From contig JAFYGI010000060.1 of the NCBI GenBank assembly GCA_017543265.1, positions 1-64,000 on the forward strand: a DNA stretch of 64,000 bases, written 5' to 3'. The position numbers and the translations under genes are program-made. Below the pieces are notes generated by a model, which was not told the DNA's origin, ran no database searches, and was given only the letters and a program-made list of their open reading frames with translations. Of the stretch, positions 55,301 through 62,170 are shown piece by piece; position 1 is the first letter of the stretch, and every line of letters starts with the position of its first letter. This DNA is from Bacillota bacterium. GTDB taxonomy: Bacteria > Bacillota > Clostridia > Lachnospirales > CAG-274.

Positions 55301-56197
55301 GAGACGACAACGGAAGCCACAACGGAGACTACCACCGAAGCAACCACAGAAACTACGACAGAGTCTACTTCGGAGTCTACAACAGAGGCTACAACAGAGA
55401 CTACCACATCGTCATCGGGCGGTCACGGTGTTGACAAGACAACAGAGGCTACAACAGAAGCGACGACCGAGGCTACAACGGAGGCTACTACAGAAGCAGC
55501 TACAAAGGCCACAACAGAGGCTACTACAGAAGCTACTACACAGGGTACAACAAGCTCGTCCGACAAGACAACGGAAGGCGCTACAGAGTCTACAACAACA
55601 AAAGATCATGCATCGGGTTCGGAGGACGTATCCAAGGATTCCACTACCGAGGCTACAACAGCTTCTTCGGGCGGCGGTTCATCCAGAAGAGACAGAGCAT
55701 CCTCTACAGATGATGAGAGCAGAGGTAAGAGCGGCGGTTCAAGTTCTCTTAACAGAGGATCGGGCAGCGACAGCGATACCAACAACGGTAGCGAGAACGA
55801 TGTAACGGATAATGTTACGGATGTTACAGACGAAAACACAAATACCGATAACAATAACGATGTTATTACTTCGGACAACACAAGCAGTGATTTCGTTGAC
55901 ACCGAGACCAGCGGCAGCAGCAATACAAGCGGCGGCAGCACAACAAACACAGTAGTTGATACACAGGAAGAGGTTGACAACAGCGCGTATGCTAATGCAG
56001 ACGGCAGCGGTTTCAGAAACAACAACATGACTACTGCAAACGCAAGTGCAAACAGCGGTAATCCCAATGCACCTGCAGCAGCACAGTCCAAGCTTCCTCA
56101 GACAGGCAGCCCTGTAGATACACAGACCATCTTTGGTTTTGGTGCATTACTTATGGCAGCCGGTGTATATCTGCTTAAGAAAAAGGCTGTAAGATAA
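49304..56197 (+). CDS. Giant LPQTG-anchored surface protein: choice-of-anchor-like head, nine SpaA-like repeats, Thr/Glu stalk
   Basis: 2297 residues, cell-wall anchored. A signal peptide is followed by a head domain (~45-380) whose end (WNLPNATEVRL ... GTFLIPNKDAVIE ... RQEWHYIYKG) resembles choice-of-anchor A adhesins. Nine SpaA/CnaB-like repeats (~549-1665) follow, each with (D)VxISK near the start and LPDGTYTLTEDxAPxGY near the end. These commonly form stabilising Lys-Asn isopeptide bonds. A stalk of ~465 residues rich in Thr, Glu and Ser (TTTETTTE, TSETTSE, TEATTE units) comes next, then a Gly/Ser/Asp/Asn stretch. The sorting signal is LPQTG (2264-2268), a membrane span and KKKAVR. It is a class A-type signal, so its sortase is probably elsewhere rather than the class B enzyme at 4560. 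GGGGG ribosome site. Codon use is biased like the xylanase gene. Confidence 0.93.
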   Translation: MKKDRLPKRSLKRTVLSMVMAVAMVFGNIGFDTRVVNVKTVEAAVPTKQDAASAVNYSTILGRAVEYGILVENFNKFSHFESTIATYSYKGNDNDDIDLTATGTAQVMIGQFVDDEENGVYSELSFDDRSSTHYTKYINVEAPKEVLDRVTRRSENMAELVKKETDISAIRNNITRMLNNVSEKSEMLSQKANSSEYAADLSEIGKLDGKYYLDLTDPVYDGKVVYVNADENDPEGQKLLSKISETEGLYIKKKSDTVVVINIDSAQPRTLQKYIVETENGVENTYTDHSGSQTAANEFRDKEIAQKIIWNLPNATEVRLNTTVGTFLIPNKDAVIELEGSSGGWIASGGTFNLRQEWHYIYKGVSENTNSDEKGQIHFAARKAFTDRYDGKNTAENTSVSLKKGDYTFSFYETGADYQTDGVVPIQNDVVNEDSSKIKFPILSFFTTAESAETGAGKYLVEDGNTNTYYFVIKENDAGKVSDKGITYSDGEIDIELKATNKAGVLSYEVSTKTYLKSEKSDENLYKVNDKVDMSGIEFSLGAFFNLVKPTVEISKVDQFGAEVVGAQLRLMSNDRSVTFDKNNVSGGSSWMVYDESAPYSNYWNPNWWASTGKLIEWKSIEGANAVIKDIPDGTYTLTEYLTPDDYEKSEDVTFTVQNGKVVSVNGGKAVNNKIIMTDKNVKKADIEVSKVDLAGDEVEGALVSIQYRSTDGTNCDFVAEVGDSGAQIKNQSTDYIQWQSGSKGPVKLKNLPAGTYTFREDTAPAGYSKVTEFTFTVEGGRIKDVNSTEAKKDGDNKLIVTDKDNVVISKQALGNTDGSELPGASMSLKGIDEWNYPINYYGFYGYSDQSIPVDCGNGDLTWNADENAWTWTSGSKPQEFRNLKDGTYTIHEDVNGVPAGYKVSNDITFTLKDGKVTSAEFNGAPLDYSKNTVIMYDEAGENTTKDVVISKVDVGGKNLENARLTLIVTDADNKDVNIKDVITDLKNADSIEWGDSSVSWTSTKKAAIATFPAVGKYNATLKEDAAPAGYQVASDVSFVLEDGKLKDADDKDLEKVVMKDYAKKDVSISKKSAVDQSELKGAELTLTGVDKFGDEVKFDSDQIETGEGAEKLCDGKQLTSLKWSSGTTATLIKGLSDGTYTLSEDNAPRGYKVADSVTFEIENGEIVSGDTDMIDELNKTDVNLSKKSAADSSELKGAVLTLTGTDFAGNTVSFTKDNVQLGSEAKEGTYGETLSWTSGSSSTLVKNLPDGEYVLHEDTAPLGYVKNTDVSFKIQNGKLVKDVGVSVDTNTVAIVDDVAKTDVTISKQTVSNSGENNELKGAVLTLTGTDYEGNGVVFKEEDITLGRNAQPGSYGSTLSWTSGESPTQVNNLPDGHYVLVEDTAPLGYVKATSIEFSIKNGEVYDAEDNPVTSSTIVMVDEVASTDVAISKTSAADSSELKGAKLTLTGVDYNKDAVVFDESNLELAKDAENPTYGSSLSWTSGSSETLVKNLPDGTYTLTEDAAPAGYNKTSAITFGIKNGVVVDATGKEISDKKIVMVDELTKTDVTISKISAATTSELSGAILQLTGTDFADNKVVFTEKNIKLGEGAGNASYGDVLQWTSGNAPTLVKDIPDGTYTLTEHQAPDNYEIAESITFVVKNGKVYDVDGSEITDKKIVMEDKLKETTTESTTESTTTTVTTTTETTTTSETSTKKSGSDDESKTTTQTTSETTSETTSETTSETTSEATSESTSEATSEETSEATSEATSEETSEATTASEATTQTDTETTSKEPSGEDSTEATTESPSDDNTSSSTTTTETTTESTTETTTESTTETTTETTTESTTETTTQTTVETTTESTTETTTEATTESTTQTTTKRSGDDDVDRTTTESTTEATTEATTVTTTEATTEATTVTTQTTTEATTEATTENTTESTTETTTEATTETTTQTTTEATTEATTETTTATTESTTVSETTTTGTTEPSSEEPLGDNTTETPTEEHHGDNTSSSTTTTETTTEATTETTTEATTETTTESTSESTTEATTETTTSSSGGHGVDKTTEATTEATTEATTEATTEAATKATTEATTEATTQGTTSSSDKTTEGATESTTTKDHASGSEDVSKDSTTEATTASSGGGSSRRDRASSTDDESRGKSGGSSSLNRGSGSDSDTNNGSENDVTDNVTDVTDENTNTDNNNDVITSDNTSSDFVDTETSGSSNTSGGSTTNTVVDTQEEVDNSAYANADGSGFRNNNMTTANASANSGNPNAPAAAQSKLPQTGSPVDTQTIFGFGALLMAAGVYLLKKKAVR
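54301..55690 (+). repeat. Low-complexity Thr/Ser/Glu coding repeats
   Basis: About 1.4 kb of degenerate ACA/ACT/GAG/GAA codon repeats encoding the stalk. It is interrupted three times by similar short islands (KKSGSDDES, KRSGDDDVD, SSGGHGVD), suggesting growth by duplication of larger blocks. Confidence 0.88.
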
Positions 56198-56261
56198 TAA
56201 ACGGCCATAATACGAGGTTTTGTTGATCGTTGAGATCGACAGTTGATACAAACCCGACAAG

Positions 56262-56297
56262 CGGTGTGCGTGAGCGATCATGCACACCGTTTTTTTG
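56262..56297 (+). terminator. Terminator after LPQTG gene
   Basis: CGGTGTGC ... GCACACCG with a 12-base loop followed by TTTTTTT. Confidence 0.9.
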
Positions 56298-56366
56298 TGA
56301 ATTTATGCACCAAACGCAAACTTGGTGCATAGAATATAGATGAGCAGGTAAAAGGGAGATGCCCCG

Positions 56367-56732
56367 ATGAATGATCTTGTCAGAATAACACAAAGCTTCG
56401 GTGACCCCGTCAGTCTTAAAAAGGATGCGGCAGAGGCGGCTGCATTGATAACACAGCATTTCAGGCAGAAATATGTTGCGCCCGTTAAAGGTGTCTATGC
56501 GGAAAAAAGGGCGGAATGTCTTGAAAAGCCAAGCCCGAATGTGGTGCTGCTGCAGGCGTGCAGGCCGTTTGTAAAAAATACGGCAATGCTTGACAAAATG
56601 ATAGAGAGCATGGCGGGCTGTGAGGCTGCGGCAGCCATGATAAAGGAGTATACGGGCAACAAGGAAAAGGGGGAACACAAGGCGGGCGAAAGCATGGCGT
56701 ATATCTTGCTTTTGGCGATGATTTTAAGGTGA
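56367..56732 (+). CDS. Hypothetical protein, 121 residues
   Basis: Not recognised. Predicted mostly helical and soluble, with three Cys (RAECLE, LQACRPF, MAGCEAA) and a hydrophobic C-terminal end (MAYILLLAMIL) that could be a short membrane or amphipathic segment. There is no signal peptide. AAAGGGAG lies 7-8 bases before the ATG, so it is probably expressed. It sits between the LPQTG gene terminator and the BlaI-like regulator. Confidence 0.65.
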   Translation: MNDLVRITQSFGDPVSLKKDAAEAAALITQHFRQKYVAPVKGVYAEKRAECLEKPSPNVVLLQACRPFVKNTAMLDKMIESMAGCEAAAAMIKEYTGNKEKGEHKAGESMAYILLLAMILR

Positions 56733-56751
56733 AAAGCTTAAATTAAAACTT

Positions 56752-56801
56752 TTATTATAATTATAATAACTGTTGACAAAAAGCGAAAAATGTCATAAAA
56801 T
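56752..56801 (+). promoter_or_regulatory. Promoter and dyads of the BlaI-like regulator operon
   Basis: TTGACA, 17 bases, TAAAAT (56773-56801). A perfect AT-only palindrome, TTATTATAATTATAATAA (56752-56769), abuts the -35 box. A second dyad, TGACA-N12-TGTCA (56774-56795), spans the core promoter. Either could be an autoregulatory operator. Confidence 0.7.
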
Positions 56802-56853
56802 AAAACTATGGGTTAGGGAGTTTGAACTTGGCTTAAGAATGGAGGAAAGCATA

Positions 56854-57252
56854 ATGACAAAAGTTACACTTACCGAGAAAGAATACGAAGTAATGGAGAT
56901 ATTGTGGAAGAGCGAGAAGCCTATGCTTGCAAGCGAAGTAACAAAAAAAGTAAGCCGCGCATCGGGTAACTCGACACATCATTTGCTTAACCGTCTTATG
57001 GAAAAGGGCGTTGTAAAGGTTGCCGGCAATGTGAAGATAGTTAAGGCACAGAGCAGATTATATGCCCCGGCATATACTACGGCGGAATATATCGCAATAC
57101 AGGCCGGAGAGATATTTAAGGCCACAACGGGCAAGTTTGATGTTAAAGATATGCTTGCCTGCCTTGTAAAAAAGAATAAGAACAAAAACGATGAGATCAT
57201 CAATGAAATAAAGGCATTTATAGACGAATACGAGAAAGGTATAGAGCAATAA
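56854..57252 (+). CDS. BlaI/MecI-family winged-helix regulator
   Basis: 132 residues. Start 56854 (MTKVTLTEKEYEVMEILWKS) follows GGAGGAAAG; the upstream extension has no site. The N-terminal winged helix matches BlaI/MecI/CopY (LTEKEYEVMEILW ... ASEVTKKVS ... STHHLLNRLMEKGVV), followed by a helical dimerisation tail. In known systems these repress an operon and are inactivated by a BlaR1-type sensor protease. Here the adjacent gene is a membrane protein without zinc-protease motifs, so the signal is different or elsewhere. The stop and next start overlap (TAATG). Confidence 0.85.
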   Translation: MTKVTLTEKEYEVMEILWKSEKPMLASEVTKKVSRASGNSTHHLLNRLMEKGVVKVAGNVKIVKAQSRLYAPAYTTAEYIAIQAGEIFKATTGKFDVKDMLACLVKKNKNKNDEIINEIKAFIDEYEKGIEQ

Positions 57253-58295
57253 TGTTCACTAATGAAAACATTATAAGATGCCGCAAAAAAATCAAAGCCA
57301 GGCTTGGTATAGGTATACTAAGCCTGTTTGTTATGCTTGCGGTACTGGGTGTGGTCGCATTTGAGGCTAAAAATAAAATGGCGGCCGAAAAGTCGATGGA
57401 AGAGGTGTATCAGGCGCTGTACGAAGCAGACAGGTACGATCCCGTACAGGTGGCGTATATAGATACACAGGAGGAGGTAGTATCCTTTGCGGGCACTGAT
57501 GACGAAAAAGAGCTTTACGATGTTGTTATGGACAAGGATGGCTTTTTATATGTACTAAAGTTGAGCGGCAAGCAGGAAAAGGCGATAAACGACAGCGTGG
57601 CGCAAACAGGCAGCGCACATATAAGGGGCGTTACATCGGAATTCAGAAACAGCGATGCAAGAAGGTTTTTGCTGGAGCAGATGCAGGAGGGTTATCCCGA
57701 GGAGAATATAACAGAGGAAAATCTGGACGACATTACGGGATATTTGCAGCTTAATGTCAAAAACATAAATATTTTAAGTGTTATGGGCAGCGCGAACGGC
57801 TGGTATGCACTTGCTTTAATAGTTGCCTTTATTGTGGCGGTTTTTCTGATACCGACAAGTATTTTTATGCTTGGCAAGGAAAAGAAGCTTGGCATGGATG
57901 AGGTAAAAATGCTGGATGAGGAGATGTCGGCAGGTGCGTCATGGATGCCTACGCTTGAGGCCTATGCAACGGAAAATTATGTTATAGGCGCCGGCAGCGG
58001 TGTGGTGCCGTGCAGATACAGCGATATACTGATGATATACAAGGAAGTACACCGCTATAACGGCATAAAGACCAGCGAGAATATAAAGGTGCTTGATAAA
58101 AGAGGCAATGTTATAGATATTGCAAACATATCCGTAAATTCCTTCCAGAGGATAAAGAGCGATGATATAAACAGCGAGCTGGAATATCTGGGCAACCGTA
58201 TCAGGGAGGCAAACGAAAATGTATATCTCGGATACAATCAACAGGTCTTGCGGGATCTGCAAAAACGTGCCAAAAATGGCGAATTTATGCAGTAG
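57252..58295 (+). CDS. Membrane protein of unknown function, coupled to BlaI-like gene
   Basis: 347 residues with two membrane spans (~19-38 and ~178-203) enclosing a ~140-residue loop that probably faces outside. The C-terminal ~140 residues are cytoplasmic and contain YVIGAGSGVVPCRYSDILMIYKEVHRYNG, which looks like a β-rich PH-like segment. No HExxH or penicillin-binding motif is present, so it is not BlaR1. The one-base-overlap start and shared promoter with the regulator suggest it is the regulator's partner, perhaps a sensor or a regulated membrane protein. Not recognised further. Confidence 0.72.
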   Translation: MFTNENIIRCRKKIKARLGIGILSLFVMLAVLGVVAFEAKNKMAAEKSMEEVYQALYEADRYDPVQVAYIDTQEEVVSFAGTDDEKELYDVVMDKDGFLYVLKLSGKQEKAINDSVAQTGSAHIRGVTSEFRNSDARRFLLEQMQEGYPEENITEENLDDITGYLQLNVKNINILSVMGSANGWYALALIVAFIVAVFLIPTSIFMLGKEKKLGMDEVKMLDEEMSAGASWMPTLEAYATENYVIGAGSGVVPCRYSDILMIYKEVHRYNGIKTSENIKVLDKRGNVIDIANISVNSFQRIKSDDINSELEYLGNRIREANENVYLGYNQQVLRDLQKRAKNGEFMQ

Positions 58296-58320
58296 ACAGA
58301 GGTTTTCTTCATTAATAAAA

Positions 58321-58520
58321 CATATAAAATCTGAAAAAATCTGTACAATTCTGTGAAAATCTGAAAAAATCTGTGAAAATCTGAAGAAAACATATAAAAT
58401 CTGTAAAAATCTGAAAAAAACCTTAAGAAAACGTAATTTTTCATTGACAATTCATTAATAAAACGTTGAAAAACGTTAAAAAACGTTGAAAAACGTTGAA
58501 AAACATATTGAAAACGTTGC
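58321..58520. repeat. 10-bp-phased A-tract arrays upstream of terminase genes
   Basis: From 58331 to 58420 CTG-starting units such as CTGAAAAAAT and CTGTGAAAAT recur every 10 bases, with CATATAAAAT at 58321 and 58391. From 58461 AAACGTTGAA recurs at an exact 10-base period four times (one copy AAACGTTAAA), plus another AAACGTTG at 58512. Phased A-tracts make curved DNA. Confidence 0.88.
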
Positions 58521-58536
58521 CCAACCGTGTTATAAT
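58508..58536 (+). promoter_or_regulatory. Promoter at the end of the A-tract array
   Basis: TTGAAA, 17 bases, TATAAT. The last AACGTT repeat lies in the spacer. Confidence 0.72.
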
Positions 58537-58555
58537 GGTATTGTGAAAAGTTGGC

Positions 58556-58588
58556 AAGGGACAGAAGATAACTTCTGTCCCTTTTGTT
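58556..58588 (+). terminator. Terminator about 13 bases after the expected transcription start
   Basis: AAGGGACAGAAG-ATAA-CTTCTGTCCCTT, a perfect 12-bp stem, then TTGTT. Most transcripts from the promoter just upstream would stop here, giving an RNA of ~45 bases, unless antitermination occurs. Confidence 0.85.
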
Positions 58589-58689
58589 ATGGTCAAGTTT
58601 GAAAATCTATTCAAAGCTTACGGCAATTTGTTGTGTAATGCGTGGAGTGATTTTCGGAGGCGGCCTTATTAAAAAAGGAAGGTGATAAA

Positions 58690-59109
58690 ATGGCATTGAC
58701 GCCAAAACGCAAAAGGTTCTGTGAAGAATATGTTAAGGACAAGGATGCCCATGCGGCTGCCGTAAGGGCGGGGTATGCGGAAAAAACGGCAAAAAATGCC
58801 GAAAAAAGCATATTGAACAATGTTGAGGTAAGGACATATCTTGCGGAACTGATGCAGGATGACAAGACTGCGGGCGCGGACGAGGTGATAGGATATCTTA
58901 GCTCGGTCATGCGCGGAAAGGAGAAAAACGAGGTGCTTGCACGCATAGGCGGCGGAGCGCAGAGCATTGCGGAAATTGATGTTTCGGCAAGGGAAAGGCT
59001 TAAAGCGGCCGAGCTTTTGGGCAAGCGCTACAATCTTTTCAAGGACAGTCTTGAGGTAAACGGTGTAACAAAGATAATATTTTCGGGCGAGGGTGAGTTG
59101 AGTGAATAA
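58690..59109 (+). CDS. Phage terminase small subunit
   Basis: 139 residues of the Terminase_2 type: an N-terminal DNA-binding helical region, LTPKRKRFCEEYVKDKDAHAAAVRAGYAEKTAKNAEKSI, then SARERLKAAELLGKRYNLF and a C-terminal tail. It recognises the phage packaging site and hands DNA to the large subunit. AAGGAAGGTG is the ribosome site. The curved array begins ~370 bases upstream, a plausible binding target. Its end overlaps the terL start by 8 bases. Confidence 0.9.
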   Translation: MALTPKRKRFCEEYVKDKDAHAAAVRAGYAEKTAKNAEKSILNNVEVRTYLAELMQDDKTAGADEVIGYLSSVMRGKEKNEVLARIGGGAQSIAEIDVSARERLKAAELLGKRYNLFKDSLEVNGVTKIIFSGEGELSE

Positions 59110-60337
59110 AATTTATCTGCCCGATGTTGTCGGAAGAGGCTATGCGGACTACTGGAGCTTTACGGGGCGATACCGTGTGTGCAAGGGCAGCCGTGCAAGC
59201 AAAAAAAGCAAAACGACGGCGCTTAACTTTATTTACAGGCTGATGAAATATCCGCAGGCTAATCTGCTGGTGGTTAGAAAGGTTTTTGCCACCCTCAAAG
59301 ACAGCTGCTACACCGAGCTTAAATGGGCTATACACCGCTTTGGCGCCGACAGCCTGTTTGAGTGCAAATTAAGTCCCCTGGAAATAGTGTATAAGCCTAC
59401 GGGACAAAAAATATTCTTCAGGGGTCTGGACGATCCTTTAAAAATAACCTCCATTACGGTATCTACGGGGGCACTTTGCTGGCTGTGGATAGAGGAGGCC
59501 TATGAGATAAACGACGAAAACGACTTTAATATGGTGGACGAGAGCATCAGAGGACAGGTGCCCGACGGACTTTTTAAACAGGTAACGCTGACTTTTAATC
59601 CATGGAATGAAAAGCATTGGATAAAGCGGCGTTTTTTTGATGCAAAGGATCCGGAGGTACTGGCCAAGACTACCAACTATATGATAAACGAGTTTTTGGA
59701 CGAAAGCGATATAAGGGTCTTTGAAGAAATGAAAAAAAACAACCCAAGGCGTTACCGTGTGGCCGGGTTGGGTGAATGGGGCATAGTTGAGGGACTGATA
59801 TACGAGCGCTGGGAGGAACGAAAGTTCAGGGTACGCGATATTGTAAACAGCGATACGCGGGCGGTGTTCGGGCTGGACTTTGGCTATACAAACGACCCGA
59901 CGGCCTTGTTCTGCGGCATAATAGACAAGGCGGCAAAGGAGATATATGTCTTTGACGAGCTGTACGAAAAGGCGCTTAGCACGGAGCAGACCGCGGCAAA
60001 GATCTGCGCGATGGGCTATGCGAAGGAAATAATAACGGCCGACAGTGCGGAGCCAAGAACCATAGACAGGCTGCGTGAACTGGGCATAAGGCGCATAAAG
60101 CCCGCACGCAAAGGACGCGACAGCATAAACTGCGGCATAGATTTTTTGCAGGACTACAAGATAATAATTGACCCGCGCTGTGAGAATTTTATAAGGGAAA
60201 TAGGAAATTACAGCTGGGAAAAGGACAGAACGGGCAGCAGGATAAACAAGCCCGCTGCGGGGTTCGATCATCTTATGGATGCAATGAGATATGCCGTGGA
60301 GGACTGTGCCGGGGGCGATATATTCAGTTTTTATTAG
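59102..60337 (+). CDS. Phage terminase large subunit
   Basis: 411 residues, PBSX/Terminase_3-like packaging motor. The N-terminal ATPase has an unusual Walker A-like CKGSRASKKSKTTA and Walker B LWIEEAYEI. The C-terminal RNase H-like nuclease has FGLDFGYTNDPTA (first Asp), TADSAEPRTI and HLMDAMRYAVED (last Asp). It starts with GTG, overlapping the terS end (GTGAATAAA). It cuts phage DNA and pumps it through the portal. Confidence 0.95.
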   Translation: MNKIYLPDVVGRGYADYWSFTGRYRVCKGSRASKKSKTTALNFIYRLMKYPQANLLVVRKVFATLKDSCYTELKWAIHRFGADSLFECKLSPLEIVYKPTGQKIFFRGLDDPLKITSITVSTGALCWLWIEEAYEINDENDFNMVDESIRGQVPDGLFKQVTLTFNPWNEKHWIKRRFFDAKDPEVLAKTTNYMINEFLDESDIRVFEEMKKNNPRRYRVAGLGEWGIVEGLIYERWEERKFRVRDIVNSDTRAVFGLDFGYTNDPTALFCGIIDKAAKEIYVFDELYEKALSTEQTAAKICAMGYAKEIITADSAEPRTIDRLRELGIRRIKPARKGRDSINCGIDFLQDYKIIIDPRCENFIREIGNYSWEKDRTGSRINKPAAGFDHLMDAMRYAVEDCAGGDIFSFY

Positions 60338-60352
60338 AAAGGGGGGAGAAAA

Positions 60353-61750
60353 ATGAACTATGCAAATGAAATGTATTGGCTTAAAAGGCTGGAGTACGGC
60401 AGACCGATGACATATACCGAGTATATCGGGCGGCAGATAAGGGAGTTTAAATGCTCGCAGACGTTAAAGGAAATGCTGGACGGTGAAAAATACTTTGCGG
60501 GTGCGCACGACATACTTAAAAGACGGCGCACCGTTATAGGCGGGGACGGAGAGCCCGTGCCCGTTGATAATCTGCCAAACAACAGGGTGGTGGACAACAG
60601 ATACAAGCGGCTTGTCACGCAGAAAAACAATTATCTGCTGGGCAGGCCGCTTGCCGTTTACAGCGAAAACAGAGAGTACGACAAGCTGCTTAACGAAATT
60701 TTCAACAAGGATTTTCAAAGGCTTATGCGTAATATAGGCGAGGATGCACTTAACTGCGGCCTTGGCTGGATGCACGTTTATATCGGGCAAGACGGAAAGC
60801 TTTGCTTCAGACGTTTTAAGCCTTACGAGATCATACCTGCATGGGCCGATGCCGAGCATACTGTTTTGGATCATGCGATAAGAATTTACGAGATAGTTTG
60901 CTACGAGGGCCGAAAAAGCAGGATAGAGGAAAAAATAGAGCTGTATGACAAAAACGGCGTTACCTACTACAAAATGAGCGGCGGCAGGCTCGTGCCCGAT
61001 GAGGACAGGCAGCCGCATTGCTATATGTCGTGCGGCGGCATGGATTACAACTGGCAGAGGATACCGCTTATTGCGTTTAAGTATAACGCAAAGGAGATAC
61101 CTCTTATAAAGAATGTAAAAACGCTGCAGGACGGCCTGAATATACTTATGAGTAATTTTCAAAACGGTATGGAGGAGGATGTGCGCAATACCATACTTGT
61201 ACTTAAAAATTACGACGGTGAAAATCTGGGTGAGTTCAGGCAAAACCTTGCGGCCTACGGTGCTGTCAAGGTGCGCACGGTGGACGGTGCCGAGGGTGCG
61301 GTGGAAACGCTGCGCATAGACGTAAACAGCGAAAACTACAAGCAGATAATAGAGCTGTTTAAAAGGGCGATAACCGAAAACGGCATGGGCTTTGATGCAA
61401 GCGAACTGCGAAACGGCGGAACGCCTAATCAAATGAACATACAAAGCGTATACAGCGACATAGACCTGGATGCAAACGGTATGGAAACGGAGTTTCAGGC
61501 TGCGTTTGAAAAGCTTTTGTGGTTTGTGGACACATATCTTTACAATACGGGCAAAGGCAGGTTTGACTGCGGTGCCGAGATAGTCTTTAACCGTGATATG
61601 CTTGTGGACGAAAGCAGCGTTATAGAAAACTGCGTTAAGTCAAACGGACTTATAAGCACCGAAACGGTGGTCAAAAATCATCCGTGGGTCAATGATGTAT
61701 GCGGTGAGATGAAAAGAATTACTCAGGAAAACAAAGGAAAGGAAGAGTGA
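60353..61750 (+). CDS. Phage portal protein, SPP1 gp6-like
   Basis: 465 residues. The N-terminal HDILKRRRTVIGGDGEPVPVDNLPNNRVVDNRYKRLVTQKNNYLLGRPL is characteristic of SPP1 gp6-type portals, as is NILMSNFQNGMEEDVRNTILVLKNY in the centre. It forms the dodecameric ring at one capsid vertex. A GGGGGGAG ribosome site lies 5 bases before the ATG. It is followed by a scaffold gene with no minor head (SPP1 gp7/Mu F-like) gene between. Confidence 0.93.
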   Translation: MNYANEMYWLKRLEYGRPMTYTEYIGRQIREFKCSQTLKEMLDGEKYFAGAHDILKRRRTVIGGDGEPVPVDNLPNNRVVDNRYKRLVTQKNNYLLGRPLAVYSENREYDKLLNEIFNKDFQRLMRNIGEDALNCGLGWMHVYIGQDGKLCFRRFKPYEIIPAWADAEHTVLDHAIRIYEIVCYEGRKSRIEEKIELYDKNGVTYYKMSGGRLVPDEDRQPHCYMSCGGMDYNWQRIPLIAFKYNAKEIPLIKNVKTLQDGLNILMSNFQNGMEEDVRNTILVLKNYDGENLGEFRQNLAAYGAVKVRTVDGAEGAVETLRIDVNSENYKQIIELFKRAITENGMGFDASELRNGGTPNQMNIQSVYSDIDLDANGMETEFQAAFEKLLWFVDTYLYNTGKGRFDCGAEIVFNRDMLVDESSVIENCVKSNGLISTETVVKNHPWVNDVCGEMKRITQENKGKEE

Positions 61751-61753
61751 TCT

Positions 61754-62152
61754 ATGAAAGAAAAACTTAAAGGGCTGGGTCTTAACGAACAGCAGACAAA
61801 GGCATTGGAAAAAATATTTCAGGAGCATGAGGCGCAGATAAAGGCGCTTAAGCTTGAAAATGCCGTAAATACCGCGCTTATATGTGCGGGAGCAAAAAAC
61901 AAAAAGGCTGTCAGGGCAATGCTTGAGCTGGACAACGCCGAGCTTGACGAAAACGGCATTGTAAAAGGTCTTGACGAACAGATAAAGGCGCTTAAAAAAA
62001 GCGACGGATATATGTTTGAGGAAAGGACAAAGTTTACGGGCGTTGTGCCCGGCGAAAGCAGGGACGGCCTTCCCGGCGGCAAAAACGTAAAGGATATGAC
62101 CTATACGGAGCTTGCCGCTTATCTTGAAAACAACCCTAATGCAGAAATTTAA
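61754..62152 (+). CDS. Phage capsid scaffold protein, GP20-like
   Basis: 132 residues, mainly a charged coiled coil (LNEQQTKALEKIFQEHEAQIKALKLENAV), then ALICAGAKNKKAVRAMLELDNAELDENGIVKGLDEQIKALKKSDGYMF, typical of Phage_GP20-type scaffolds located just before the capsid gene. It guides capsid assembly and leaves the mature head. It starts 3 bases after the portal stop. The short length is normal for small gut phages. Confidence 0.83.
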   Translation: MKEKLKGLGLNEQQTKALEKIFQEHEAQIKALKLENAVNTALICAGAKNKKAVRAMLELDNAELDENGIVKGLDEQIKALKKSDGYMFEERTKFTGVVPGESRDGLPGGKNVKDMTYTELAAYLENNPNAEI

Positions 62153-62170
62153 AAAAGGAGATGTAAAACT

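Noticed and set aside
4560-56197. Anchoring of the LPQTG protein by the sortase at 4560
   Set aside because: The local enzyme is class B and sits with PTG-type substrates; LPQTG is normally a class A target, so a sortase elsewhere is more likely.
57252-58295. BlaR1/MecR1-type sensor protease
   Set aside because: No HExxH zinc motif and no penicillin-binding domain; only two membrane spans.
58321-58520. CRISPR-like repeat array
   Set aside because: Units are 10 bases with no unique spacers and no cas genes nearby; phased A-tracts explain it better.
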